Assembly: GCA_910589415.1 (NCBI GenBank)
Contig: OU342639.1
Location: 11,106,268 to 11,170,267, forward strand
Source of the DNA: Malachius bipustulatus
Taxonomy: Eukaryota; Arthropoda; Insecta; Coleoptera; Melyridae
Length of the DNA stretch: 64,000 nucleotides
Direction of reading: 5' to 3'
In this document: one piece after another, positions 22,592 to 34,151 of the stretch
Numbering within the stretch: the stretch's first letter is position 1
Layout: each line of letters starts with the position of its first letter
Program-made: the position numbers and the translations under genes
Notes under the pieces: generated by a model
Database searches by the model: none
What the model was told of the DNA's origin: nothing
Seen by the model: only the letters and a program-made list of their open reading frames with translations

Positions 22592-23309
22592 GTAAGTACC
22601 TACCTATACGTCATAATTTTCATGTATAGTTTATACGCAGGCAGGTAATGTGCTGGGTATAACAAACCGTTGTTGCTTATAACACAGCATGCAGCCACAC
22701 AGCCATGTTCCTTCGGTTCTTCCTTTTCCTAGTAGTACCTAGTTCCCAATTCAAAGCAGGAAAACGCAATTTTGTGTGGGTGTTGGGTGGTCAATGGTGC
22801 ATGCGTGTAAATCCAAAAATGCGACCTGATTCTTCTTGTGGGAAAGCTGCCATTTTGGTTTTAGGAGATTAATTGTGTTTTTTTTAAGATTGATAATACA
22901 AAAAATCTGGTAAAACACACAGGAAAAAATGTACGCCAACAGCATCCTCTTCATTATGTGTCTACAAGACTTTAAGGATGATCGTATAGTTGGACCTCCT
23001 CTGAAACTGGTGTCAACTGAATATCAATTTTCAGCTTGATCGCAAATTTGATTAAAGTGTTAGCTGAATGAATAGGATTCTATTGAGTGGACAGGATAAG
23101 ATATTAGAACATATGTGCATGGTGGCAAAAATGAAGATGATAGCGATGAATTAGCGATGTTTTCCAGCAGCCTGATGATGATGTCAATTTTTAATTACGT
23201 ATATGCCATTTTATCATTTTAGTTATTTTACCTGTACTATAATACCTATCTTACTTATGTGATTTTTTAAATTATGATAATAAAAGTTTATATTTAAAAT
23301 TTTTGTTAG

Positions 23310-23560
23310 TCATTGCTATTACTACAATATAGTGAGATATACTACTACAAGTGTGTCTATTTTACCCTGGAGTAGAAGTAAAAAGAACATTAATGAGATA
23401 GTTCATGAAACTAAAATTCTAGTAGTCTTTGCTTTTACAATGTAGTAAGATATACCACTACAAGTGTGTCTCTTTCACCTTGGAGTAGTGCTGAATATAA
23501 TCACATGCTGTAGTGGTTGATTTAACTTTTACCTGTAGTGGTAAAATTAACTTTTAAATG
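23310..23560 (+). repeat. two tandem units of about 121 bp inside the transposon
   Basis: The phrase GAGATATACTACTACAAGTG near 23332 recurs as AAGATATACCACTACAAGTG near 23448, each followed by TGTCT(A/C)TTT.ACC and TGGAGTAG. These belong to the right subterminal repeat region of the CACTGAGAAAAA element. Confidence 0.7.
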
Positions 23561-23723
23561 AAAAGTAACAAATACGTCGCGTAGTGTATCCCATAACTAT
23601 GTTACATTTACTATTTTGTAGTGGTATATATAAACACATGTATAAGTTGGCGTCTATTTCACTGCTACAACAAGTAAAACCAACTCTTTATCAAGTATGA
23701 TATACGATTTTTTTTTCTCAGTG

Positions 23724-24289
23724 CAGAGCATCAACCCAAACGGAAAGTTGCCTCATAATAACACCCATATACCATATACTGTTCGTACAGAATATGAAGG
23801 CTTGGAAAGGACACGGTGAAATAATTCGATTTGCTTTATGAGCATACAGATCTCAGTAGCCTGCTATAGAATGCCTTCTTGGAATTCTCCGCCATCAAAT
23901 TTTGTATTACCTGTAGGATCTGGTAGAGGTTCAATCTAAAAGTAAGGATTGTCACATTTCCTATAAAGAATTGTGATTATTTTTTTACAAATTTTTTACA
24001 CATTCACAAATTACATAAACAAATTACACATTCACATAATGATTTTTCCGCAATTCCCAATTCTCAATGACCGTGCTTATGTGTCGGATGTGTCGGCGAA
24101 GTTATGAAAGGGAAAGTCTGTAAACCATATCTCTATTTGGAAAGCTTCCTGGAAGGCTGAATACCATCCACCTTTTTGGTAACAGGTCTTCTTCCATTCA
24201 CTTTCGCATTGAGACCAAAGCCTCTTACTGGGATAGTATTGCAGGGGTCAATTTTCATTTTTTTTTTATAAGAATTCAGAAACAAACTC
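23724..24289. other. no recognisable gene
   Basis: AT-rich sequence. The part from about 24060 lies directly 3' of the reverse transcriptase fragment on the minus strand and may be its 3' untranslated region; no motif proves this. Confidence 0.35.
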
Positions 24290-24645
24290 TCTTTTGCCAG
24301 TTGATCTGGCAAAATTAGGAAAGTCTTGTTCTTCTTCTTTGCGTGCCTTTCCGTTTCGGATGTGAGTGATCATTGATCTTGATTTTTTGGCTGCTATACG
24401 AAATAATTCTGCAAAACTTTTGTCAAACCAGGTTCTAAGGTTTACCAGCCAAGACAATCTTCTCTACCAGGAGGTCTTCATCCTTCGATTTTTCCCTCCA
24501 ATGTACACCTCTGCTCATTCTAATATGGCCCAAGTACTGCAATTTCGACATTTGACCGTGTTCACCAGCTCCGGTGTCTGTCTCATTCGTCTTAATACCT
24601 CCTCATTGGTGATTCTCTGCGTCCATGATATCTCAGTTAGAAACA
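24290..24645 (-). pseudogene. non-LTR reverse transcriptase C-terminal fragment (RTE-like)
   Basis: On the minus strand, ISWTQRITNEEVLRRM (near 24620) is followed by LVNTVKCRNC and then, after a frame change, SWLVNLRTWFDKSFAELFRI with AAKKSRSMITHIRNGKARK. This order (SWTDRITNEEVLxRM ... WLxNLRxWF ... LFRxA ... MI) is the C-terminal tail of RTE/endonuclease-reverse transcriptase proteins of insects and other animals. The polymerase core and endonuclease are missing, so it is a 5'-truncated, frameshifted remnant. Confidence 0.8.
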
Positions 24646-26748
24646 AAACTGAATTAATAATTATGATTTGTTTGGAATTTTGATAAATTTCAAGAACTGT
24701 GATTCAATTTATTGAAAATTATTAAACAAAAATACATAATATTGCGTGTGCCACTCATTTCGATAATAACAGGTTTGTTAATTTTATACATTTTCTCTTG
24801 TTAGATTAACTTTGCATTAAGTATTTGACATATCGAGTGTACGTATACCTACTTAATAATTATTGTTGTACATGATCATCTTTCGTCTTTTTCGAAACTT
24901 TTCGGTTTAGAGAAGGAATTAAATAGTTTGCTGCAAAATTTTTAATTTTTTTCAACTTAAGCTGAACTAATCTCATCAATTAAGATTAAATGACAGAGTT
25001 TGACATAAAAAAGATATCGCTTCGCTCGTTTCGTGTTCTTGTCAGTGATTTTGACTCTTTTATTGCTTAAAAAAAATCTTCATGACATATAGGCGTTTTA
25101 AGAAAACATGACAGCACTAATTTGTTACATTTTCATAAATATATCAAATGTGAGAGAAACAGTTTCAAGTTGTCAAGAAACCTAATCGGGTCGATATAAT
25201 AAATCTGAAATCCGATATCTTTGGTGGTACAAGTACAAGTGGAGCAGGTGCCTTATGTGTGACCAATCTGCATGGGGAATTCACAAAACTCAATAATTCA
25301 CTTGAACTTTCATGATTTTTTAAACATTTAAGTTGTTATTCTTCAATAAGTGTCAATTATTTTTTCAAAGCATTAAAGATTTCAGTTTTCTATCATCAAA
25401 AAAAAACCTACAGGCATTCAAATTTGAAAACTTCATAGTCAATATAAATCACCTAATAAGAAGTTGAAAAAATCCTGGAAACAGGTCGAATTTATGTTTT
25501 TTTTTTTAATTTAATTCTCAAAATAACTGACTTTCAATCTGTCACACTTTACCCATAGGTAACCCTCACCTTAAAATTTTATGAGAAGGGGGTTAATTAT
25601 ATGTGACGCATCATTTTTTTATGAGAATATATTTTTTGCTATATTTTTAACTTCTTCGGGCATTTTAGAAACAAAGAAAAAGGAAAATAAATTGAGCATG
25701 CGATACGTTTTTTAAATTTTGAAGACCTTTCTAAGGAGAATATTTCTCCAAATTTTCACATGTTTAGGAAATTAGGAAATCGAAAAAAGTTTCGATTATG
25801 CAAATTTTAGGTGTAATATTTCTAATTTTCAAAAAAATAAAATAATTTTTTTAAGCTGAAGCTTTTTTTCTGGAAAGCTGTTTAAGGGATGTTAACCAAA
25901 TTGAATATAAATGTTGGAGTTATTATATTCTTACCAAAAGTGCCATTTCTTATACGATAAAGCTTAATTATCAAAAATCAAAATGTCTCTAAAATAAAGC
26001 TTTTTTCTACATTTAAATAACTTTTAAAAAATTAATTTTTTTTTTAAATCTGTCAATAAAATGTAAATTTATCAGATATTTATTAACACCCTGTATATGT
26101 ATTACCTAAGTATATAAAACCAACTTTATATATAGTACCTATCAAATTTCTGGAGTAGAAAAGAGATAAAACAAAGACGAAAGTAAGAGAATGAAATTCG
26201 CTAGCTTGGGCCAAGGTAAGTGTACCGCGAAGACCAAAGTTATACGAGCGCATTATACATGTTAAAGATAACATGCTATTGTACTCCTATCTACTGGCAA
26301 TATGTCTTCCAGTGCAGATATTATCTCGAGGACATAACCTATCTGCAGAATTCCATTCAGATCTCGAGAAACATAGGACTAGAAGTAGAATAATAATTAT
26401 TATTATACCTGCTAGACTTAGTAGGTACTATAATAGAGAATGAAATTTGTTTAAAAACTTCAAACTACAAACGACTACTTTGTATTTGCATGAACCCAGT
26501 GATGTATATCTGCATCACCAGTTACAAATTATTACATCGCAATATCCTTGTCATTGACTTGACATAATATATATCATATTAACCTTTATAACCTTTTTAA
26601 GGAAACTTGTCAACGGTCAAACGACGATTTATCTCATCATTACCTTTTAGGGTATTTTTTTTTCCACGCAGCTGATGAATCATCCTACGTTTTCGTCATA
26701 GGACGCACAAATGCATAACATTCGAGTGATTCCGATCGGACAACGTGA
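24646..26748. other. AT-rich, no recognisable gene
   Basis: Long A/T runs and no meaningful frame. A lone CACCCTGTATA terminus occurs near 26087, like the ends of the TACAGGGTG repeats; its partner was not found. A minus-strand 63-codon frame at 26083-26274 has no domain. Confidence 0.4.
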
Positions 26749-26749
26749 A

Positions 26750-26771
26750 GGCCCCACGTTGGGCGCCAATT
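26750..26771 (-). other. retrotransposon primer-binding site (tRNA-Lys type)
   Basis: Read on the minus strand, the sequence TTGGCGCCCAACGTGGGGCC is the well-known complement to the 3' end of a lysine tRNA used as primer-binding site by many LTR retroelements. On the same strand it is preceded by AATATTCACA, compatible with an LTR ending in CA. The LTR would then extend from about 26775 towards higher coordinates. Its other end and any gag/pol coding were not found, so this is a fragment. Confidence 0.5.
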
Positions 26772-26772
26772 T

Positions 26773-27219
26773 GTGAATATTTACTGCCCTTTTAATGATA
26801 CTGCCCAGCTAACTCAAAACAATAATAACTTTATATCTTCACAGTACACACGAATAGATGACGTCATGGGGCAAAAAGCATTCTAACTCTGTTTTCTTAT
26901 TAGGGCTTTCACGATGGGGATGAGTTGGTTTATAAAAGGTCGATTTTTTTCGTTTTATTTTTAAAATACTTGAAGGTGCAAAAAAAATCGGTATCTACCT
27001 ACTGTAAATTGTTTGATATTGGTACTCTTTGCTCACAATACTCTTTGCAGAATCGTAATATGTACATAAAACTGGCCATAAGAATTATTGAAAGCTAGCA
27101 AAGCTCGATTAACTAAACTAAAGGTGTTCGTTGATGGATGTTAAGATAACAACACCGACTTTAACGGTAATAAATGATAAAATAACTATAGGTGAATGAA
27201 AATAATAAATGGCATTGTG
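26773..27219 (-). other. possible LTR upstream of the primer-binding site
   Basis: By its position next to the primer-binding site this segment should include an LTR on the minus strand. No matching second LTR or clear TG start was found, so the extent is unknown and much of it may be ordinary flank. Confidence 0.25.
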
Positions 27220-27612
27220 TCAGAATGGGCTAACATGAATTACAACAACCGGTGTCGTTTTCGGGGACAAATTGATTAAAGCGAATAACGAAATTAGCGC
27301 TTTGTTCGGCAAATGATTCCCGAGGAATATTTCACTCTCCACTCCATATGGGGTTATGCGGAATAACCTAATTGGCATGTATATGTATGAGCCGGGAATG
27401 AATGAATCAGTGGCTGCCGAATGGATGGATCCAGACTTTAATAGAATAAGGCAACTGTCCTCCATCCGGCATGAAATGTAATAATCTGACCAATTGTCAC
27501 CACTGCCATGGTCGAAATCATATTCTATTCCAAAGATCATATATAGGGTGTCAATATCCTTCTCAATATCCAATTTCAATACAAAAAACGATTCTTCTTC
27601 CATGTGCATCAT
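27220..27612 (-). other. complex island with an unassigned 130-codon frame
   Basis: The DNA here is less AT-biased than its flanks. A minus-strand frame of 130 codons starts MMHMEEESFFVLKLDIEKD and has no recognisable domain, splice context or homologous copy in the window. It may be conserved non-coding DNA or a chance frame. Confidence 0.2.
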
Positions 27613-29099
27613 AAGTTTTCTAATTTTTTTAGGACTGTTCCTTCATTATAATTAGTTTTCTATTGCACCGATACACTGATTTCATTTAATGAAGTGATCG
27701 CGTCATTTTGCCCGTCCTGGCCGCACACTGTAAGCAACACGGGAAGAAAGAAGAAGATCGCTTGCAGAGAGAATGCCTGTCGTACCGTAAAAGTAACAGG
27801 ACTGGTCAAAATTGTTTCATTCATTCCTCGTTGGAGTCGTCAGATACTCCTCCCCTCCAAAAAAAACTGCAGATTTACACCTCGTTAATTGCTAGTTTCG
27901 TCGGGAATCGTCAGAAATTCCATAAATACGATTGATACTATATAACAATTAAATATAATTACAATAAAAGGACGATATAAATCACACAACTACAACCAGA
28001 TTTGTATTTCAACTAATTTTGTGGAAGCATTCGAAGAAGCTTGTTGTGGGATCCTTCAAAGTTATCACTTTCACTAATGTACTCAGTTGCTGGGTTCATA
28101 TGATTATATACAGGTATCTTACATGTTCTGGATTTTTAAAATCACCATCAGAACCAAAAATTTGAGAATTACTGGGTAAAATAGTTTCCTAATTTTTTTT
28201 TATTTTCGATCATTTCGGTCAAAACAGGTGTTTTCTTTGACGTTTTCAACCTGTCGTTGGTATTTTCCGAAAAAACTATGGTAAATTTGAAATCTTAAAT
28301 GAGAACCTCCCCCCCTTTACAACTTCCATTACACACTTTTTTTTGAACCGATGCGTAGTTTTTTGTATATGTCATTACCTTCAGATAAAATGAGCATCCT
28401 GTATTAGAGAAAAAACAATTTAAAAAAAAGTAACAAAACTCCAAAATTGCAGTACTTTCCTTGATGTGCCTACCTTGAAATTCTAGTTTTGATATTTAAG
28501 TAATAACACCCTGTATATTCCATATACATAATAAACCATCATCTGACGTATTATGGCGTCTTCTCACACCCACACAGACCTAATTAAATATCCCCGAGTG
28601 AAACGGCAAAAGGTAACTTTGTTTTTTATTTATCGATTCGGCAAAAGAGAGGAGAGAAAAGAGCTGGATGGAAGAAAACATACTTTGTCACTTTACTTAC
28701 CCTCCTTACGATGGAATATATTAGAATATTTTTGATATTTCTAAAGCCTGCGGTCATTTTGTGGATATTGGATATCTTTTCTTAAATCCACCGAGTATAT
28801 GTTGTATGCCTGAAATATTTAACTGCCCTTCTCCTAAATAATGATATTCCTTAAAGGGGATCAAGTTCTACCCATTCCATGAATACCAGATTTCCCTTCT
28901 ACCTCAACATCACCGAAATGTATAAATTCAATTTTCAATTCAATTCATTCGCGTTATACCTAATCAAATCTTTATGAATGACTCATTAATTTTTACATTT
29001 TACTAATTACGCAATAAGAAATATCATACTTTTATGATGCAATTTCCTCCCTGACCTCGAAATAAATACCCACCTCAGACAAATAATTTATATTGAAGA
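27613..29099. other. no recognisable gene
   Basis: AT-rich DNA with short frames at 27694-27935 and 28553-28735 that lack any domain. CACCCTGTATA near 28509 and CATCCTGTATTAG near 28392 resemble lone termini of TACAGGGTG repeats. Confidence 0.4.
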
Positions 29100-30825
29100 G
29101 ATGCTGTAGGTGTCTCCTTAACAAACAAACCAAACGGTAGCTTTACGGAAAGTGAACAGAGAAGGACTCTTCTGCTGCTTGGAAAACACTTTCCTGGGAG
29201 GATGACATAAGTTCAAATGCGGAAAAAGAAGAAATATTAGTAGACTAGGAGGTTACAACAGCAAAAGTTGTTGAGCAATAACACCTTCCAATCATGCAAG
29301 TTACCAATTGCGGACAACATATTCCCAGGCTCTTGCTTAAAAAAAAAGAAGAAGTGATTATGCTGCACTTGGTCAAAATCGCTTGGTCAAGGCTTTGAGA
29401 AGAACCAAGGGTACCAAAAGCAGGGAAGAAGGACATGGAACAAAAATCCTTCAGACCAATTAGCCTAACATCGTGTGTATTGAAAATGAAAGGAAGATTG
29501 TAGATATACTTAACACGCTGTCTACAAGAATAGTTGAAACCAATCTCGTCAAGAACACCATTCAGGTAAATACAACCATAGGATGTCCACAAGGAGGAAT
29601 GTTATCATTATCCCCTCTTCTGTGAAGTCTGGTCGTTGACGATCTCCTTGGGCTACTCATCGAGAACAGCATTACCTGCATTGCGGGTATGCTCGTCATA
29701 ATGTCAGAAAGGAAAATTTGAAGGAATCCTGTGACATGGTTAAGAGAACGTTAAAAATGGTGCCAGGAAGTAGGATTAAACATCAACCCTACTAAAACAA
29801 CACTTCTACCATTCACAAGAAGGATCAAGCTTCCAGAAATCTTTGTGATGCTGCTTGAGTGCTATCATCACATACGGAACGATTGCCTGCCACTAGAGGA
29901 CCAGAAGCTAGTAACAGCAAGAAAAACACTCGAGAGATGCAGAGACTCGAATGTCTTTACATCACAGCACCAATGAGAACTTGTCCAACTGCGGCGTTGG
30001 AAGTAATTTTGGATCTGACACCATTTCATTTGGTTATAGAAAAAGCCGGAGGAGCTATCCTTAGAATGTCAAGAGCAGGAATCAGAAGTGGACAGCGAGC
30101 CATTGAAGACCAACCCTGAAGTGGCTGAAGAAGGTTTCGAGAGGAACTTAATAACGAAACTATCTAGAAAAGAGGAATGGAACAATACTTCCTCTCAAAG
30201 AACGTACTATTACTGCGGGGACTGGGTCAGAAGGCTATGGACCGCTCAAAGTACTCCTAACTCATAGGAACACCCCAAACGCATACTTCAAGCGGAACTA
30301 CACGCAATGGAAGTATTATGTGTCCAAATAAACCTTGACAGAATCTACGAAAACAGAGAAGTGGAAATATTGACCGAAAGCCAAGAATCCATCAAGACGC
30401 AATGACTTAGGCAAGAAAACTAAAATTCATCTCAAATAGATACCAGCAGGTCATACTGGAATTGAGGGAAATGAACGTGCCCACTCATTGACTAGAAAAT
30501 CACCAACATCCTTTATAGAACCAAAACCATTCTGTGGCTCGGAGACACATTCTTTAAGGCAGAACTCCGAATGGAAGAAGAATAACTTCTTCCTCGGGAA
30601 CTTCAACCGAGAGAGGTCGAAGATACTCTCAATAAAAAAACGTCTTCGTCCTTGACACGTGCTGCTGAACTGCGACGCCTAACTCAAAAGAAGACCCGAC
30701 TTTGATCCTCCCAGAATTCCAAGTTTCTCAAGGAAACGGACTTGGAGAGGGTGCTTCATTGATGGGATTCCATACCAGGGAGACGCATAGTACAGGGAAC
30801 ACAATAGATCTCTTAGGTCGCAGTG
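29100..30825 (+). pseudogene. family A-related non-LTR retrotransposon, copy 4, heavily decayed
   Basis: Ordered landmarks in mixed frames: a GKHFPG phrase near 29185, VKIAWSRL..EPRVPKAGKK and SFRPISLTSCVLK near 29370-29490, a GCPQGG block near 29583, TCPTAALEVILDLTPFHLVI near 29980-30040, an AELHAME-like phrase near 30295, GIEGNERAHSL near 30455, and a degraded C-terminus near 30600-30700. It follows the domain order of copy 2 and is clearly the same or a sister family, but with internal deletions (around 29850 and 30395), many stops and no preserved TCAATA tail. It is the oldest of the four copies by eye. Confidence 0.8.
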
Positions 30826-32337
30826 TTCAATCGATTAACAAAAGTCTTCCCATTCCCCCTGCTCGCAGAAACCCATACGCATCATGAGGATAGTATTCGA
30901 TTGTGTCACCCTTTTACGAAATCCGTTTTTTTAACCCTGCCTTTTTCTGGGTGGAATCAAAGAAATCCCCCCGCAACCTCGTTGCGCCACGGACACTCAG
31001 ATATGAAGCAGCTTCAAGATCGTTTCTAGAGTAATAGGAAAGGCTGAACTCTCCTTGGCTGGGAAAGCTGAACTCTCGCGGCGAATGTAATATTGTTCAG
31101 TGAGAGAACAGAAATAAAGTCGCCGCTAGGAGACGCTCCACGTCCAATCGTCAAGAACACAAGATCGACTGGAGAGGGTGCCATTGCACCCTTTGAGTTG
31201 GGTCAAACCCAAAATAAAAACGCAACCTAATGTTCTTCTTACTTGCGTCCAGATCTTCATTGTCTTTTTCACAATGCAAGTCACAGTTCCTACTAAAGAT
31301 GTGTTGAAGCGTAATTTGTTTTAATTATGAGCAGAATTGATCAGTTTTTATAATAATATATTTTAGAGTCTTTTTAGGAATAATAAGAATGAAATTTCTC
31401 CTAACCTGAAACAGAGGTCTGGCAACACGTATCCTTTATGATCGGGAGGGTCCCTCTGGATCGGGTTTCTGGACCATTTAGGGCCGCAGATGGGCAAGTG
31501 TCAGTGCTAAGAGTCGCTCATTGGTCATAAGGACAAATGACATTGGCAATCCGGTAAACATTACTCTAATCGAGCTGGCGTTATGACCGGCCTTCTATCC
31601 TCTAATCACATTATATTCGTGCGCTTCTTTCTAATAACAGTTCTAATTACTTTATGTAAATATTCAGTTGGACTCGACGCTCGCCTTCATTTTCCGCCCG
31701 GAAAATTGACAATTAATCTCTGCTTGATATAAAAAACGTTGAGACAATTAAGTAAGCTTCGCGATTCAGTTTTAAAAGTAGAATCCGAATTTTCTTCTTC
31801 GGGTTGTAGGAGATGGTGTGATAAATTTCATACTTGACAGGAAAAACTATTTTATTTTACGATTGAGAGAATTTGTATGAAAGAAATACATTTATTGGCA
31901 TATCTAACTTGATATTGCGTCGCTTTGTCACATATTGTTGTGGGACGTCTTCATAAATTTTGTATGGAAATTGTCTACATGGCGATACATAACTATATTG
32001 CAACATGTGTCGCACATTCTACCGAATTATTAAATTTCGTATTCCGGGTGCTTGGAAAGCGGAATTTTTAAACTATTTCCATACAATACAGACGAGAAAT
32101 ATGCGCGCCCATAATAATCATGTGAAAAATTACAAAATAGCTTTTATTGCCCAGTGACAAGCAACGGCGCATACCGAGTGATTTAAAATAAAGTTACAAA
32201 GTAAATTATTAACAATTGTTTCTTTTTTTATAAAGAAGCCACAAACGTCGAGACGTTCTAATCCAACTAGAAGTGAAGTTCTTGAAATCGCCACATCTAG
32301 AAGTTTCCAGTCCGACGATTGGATTGGAATATACATA
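30826..32337. other. no recognisable gene; complex island at 31430-31730
   Basis: The segment at 31430-31730 is compositionally complex and contains several CAAT/TAAT-type words but no frame. Elsewhere short frames (30702-31029, 32130-32336) lack domains. Possibly conserved non-coding DNA in part. Confidence 0.3.
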
Positions 32338-33200
32338 TACAGGGTTATTCACGGTATACGCCACGGAGGTTTATGGCCGTGGCTCTGGATTTTAGAATCT
32401 TTTTATTTTTGGAGTGGATAGAGATCCGACAGAGGTACGTTTTAAAATTATATTCATAATGTGCAGGCTGTCCCAAAAGCATGAAACATATCAAAGTTAT
32501 GTTTTTTAAATGGAATCCTCCAATGTTATTGCATTTTTAGATTGCCTGGGAAGAGAAAATAAGATTCGCTTTTACAGTTGGTGTTTAAATTCAGAAGTTT
32601 TTGAGTTATAAACAAGTGAAAATCGTCATTTTTCAAGTTCAAGACCACGTACAAGAAAAACGGCTTAAGATAGAGAAAAACGGCTTACATGTCCCTATTT
32701 TAGCTTTTCATGTACTATCCAATGATGTAGATGAAATGTTTATACAGGGTGATAAAAAATTTGAAAAATTCTGAGATTTCTCCACGCGTTGACAAATAAA
32801 TAAATCAAAGAAGGTACAAATGTTTCTACACCATAGGATAGTACATGAAAAGTTAAAATAGGGACATGTAAGCCGTTTTTCTCTATCTTCAGCCGCTTTC
32901 GTTGTACAGGGCCTTGAACTTGAAAAATGACGATTTTCACTTGTTTATAACTCAAAAACTTCTTAATTTAAACACCAACTGTAAAAGCGAATCTTTTTTT
33001 TTCTTCCCAGGGAATATAAAAATGCAATAACATAGGAGCATTCCATTTAAAAAAACATAACTTTGATATGTTTCATGCTTTTGGGACACCCTGTACATTA
33101 TGAATCTGCCAGATCTCTATCCACTTCAAAAATAAAAAGATCCTAAAATCCAGAGACACGGCCATAATCTTCCGTGGCGTATACCGTGAATAACCCTGTA
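32338..33200. mobile_element. nested palindromic element (863 bp)
   Basis: The outer ends are TACAGGGTTATTCACGGTAT and its complement at 33180-33200. About 120 bp in, a second inverted pair begins: GTGCAGGCTGTCCCAAAAGC at 32461 and its counterpart GCTTTTGGGACACCCTGTAC at 33075-33096. Arms remain complementary to a short central region near 32715-32830, where a lone TACAGGGTGATAAA sits. Both layers end in TACAGGGT-type sequence at TA. No coding potential is credible. Confidence 0.85.
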
Positions 33201-33539
33201 TACTGACTTAGTAATTAGCACGCTGAGGCGCAGACTCATCGCTTCTCTCGTCGTTTTCATACCCTCGGGAAACAACATCGACGTAGAAATCTAGAAGACA
33301 AAAAAATTATTATATTGCTGTTTTTCAACACATCAACGTTTTATATCATAATTGGCACCCTTCTACAGAATTGCGCCAGAGATGTCCAAAGGACTCTACT
33401 AGATTTGTACAGGGTGACATTTTTAAAAGGTTCTATTGACGATCTCTTCAACAGAAAATATATCAAAATCGCAAAAGCTTTTCAGGTAATACGGAAGGGG
33501 AACCAAAACGACGAGGTAGTAAATACCCCATCCCTAATA
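33201..33539. other. no gene; one lone TACAGGGTG terminus
   Basis: TACAGGGTGACATTTTT occurs near 33408 without a visible inverted partner. The 76-codon plus-strand frame at 33315-33545 crosses it and has no domain. Confidence 0.4.
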
Positions 33540-34151
33540 TTATAAAATTTTAAATGGTAATTTACAAGTGTCCCATGTGGCCCAATCGACCGCGTAGCCG
33601 TATTCCTTAGACTTCGTGTCTGGCATATCTGCATGCAACGTAAAGGCTGAATAGTAGGAGTGCAAGTACTGATCCTTGCGGCAGGCCATTTTTTAGTTTC
33701 CTTGATGGGGAGCTTATATAGAATCCCATAATAACTTGGATTGTCCGTCATTTAGCATATTGTTTAGTAGACATGGTTAGCTTACATGGAATAGTACCGA
33801 GGAGCTTTTGCATTAAGCCATCTCTCCGGACAGATGTTTAAAATTTTCTTCGGAACCCCGCTTCTATATGCGTAGTAAGCAAGAGAACTTATCCACAAAG
33901 CTTTATTTTGGTCTAAAGCCCGTCAGTTGAATCGGGATTTTTTCAAACCCGCTCCAGAAGTTTGTAGGTATACGTAATAGATAACGATGCAATGGCTCTA
34001 AGGCAAGTAGCTCTTAGGTGAGTTTGCTGGTTTTCCTGGTTTTAGGATGGCTATTATTTTAGATCACTTCAAATCTTTGGGCACGTTTCCGGTCTGATTA
34101 TCAGTGAAGAATTCAGCCAGCCATCGTCTTGCATATTTGCCTCAGTGTATT

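Larger units (their letters stand above)
21983..23723 (+). mobile_element. DNA transposon with CACTGAGAAAAA termini and subterminal repeats
   Basis: The left end is CACTGAGAAAAAT at 21983; the right end is the inverted counterpart, TTTTTTTCTCAGTG at 23710-23723, so the outer 12 bp are inverted repeats. Inside both ends are many short copies, in either orientation, of a TAGTGGT(T/A)(A/G)A-like word (for example GTAGTTGTTAA, CTGTAGTGGTTGA, TGTAGTGGTATA), as in elements with subterminal transposase-binding sites. A CA dinucleotide flanks each end. CACTG ends recall CACTA/Chapaev-type elements, but no transposase core is present, so the class is tentative. It carries a coding exon at 22537. Confidence 0.6.

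Noticed and set aside
27220..27612. Minus-strand 130-codon frame as a gene
   Set aside because: No recognisable domain or exon signals; kept only as part of a complex island.
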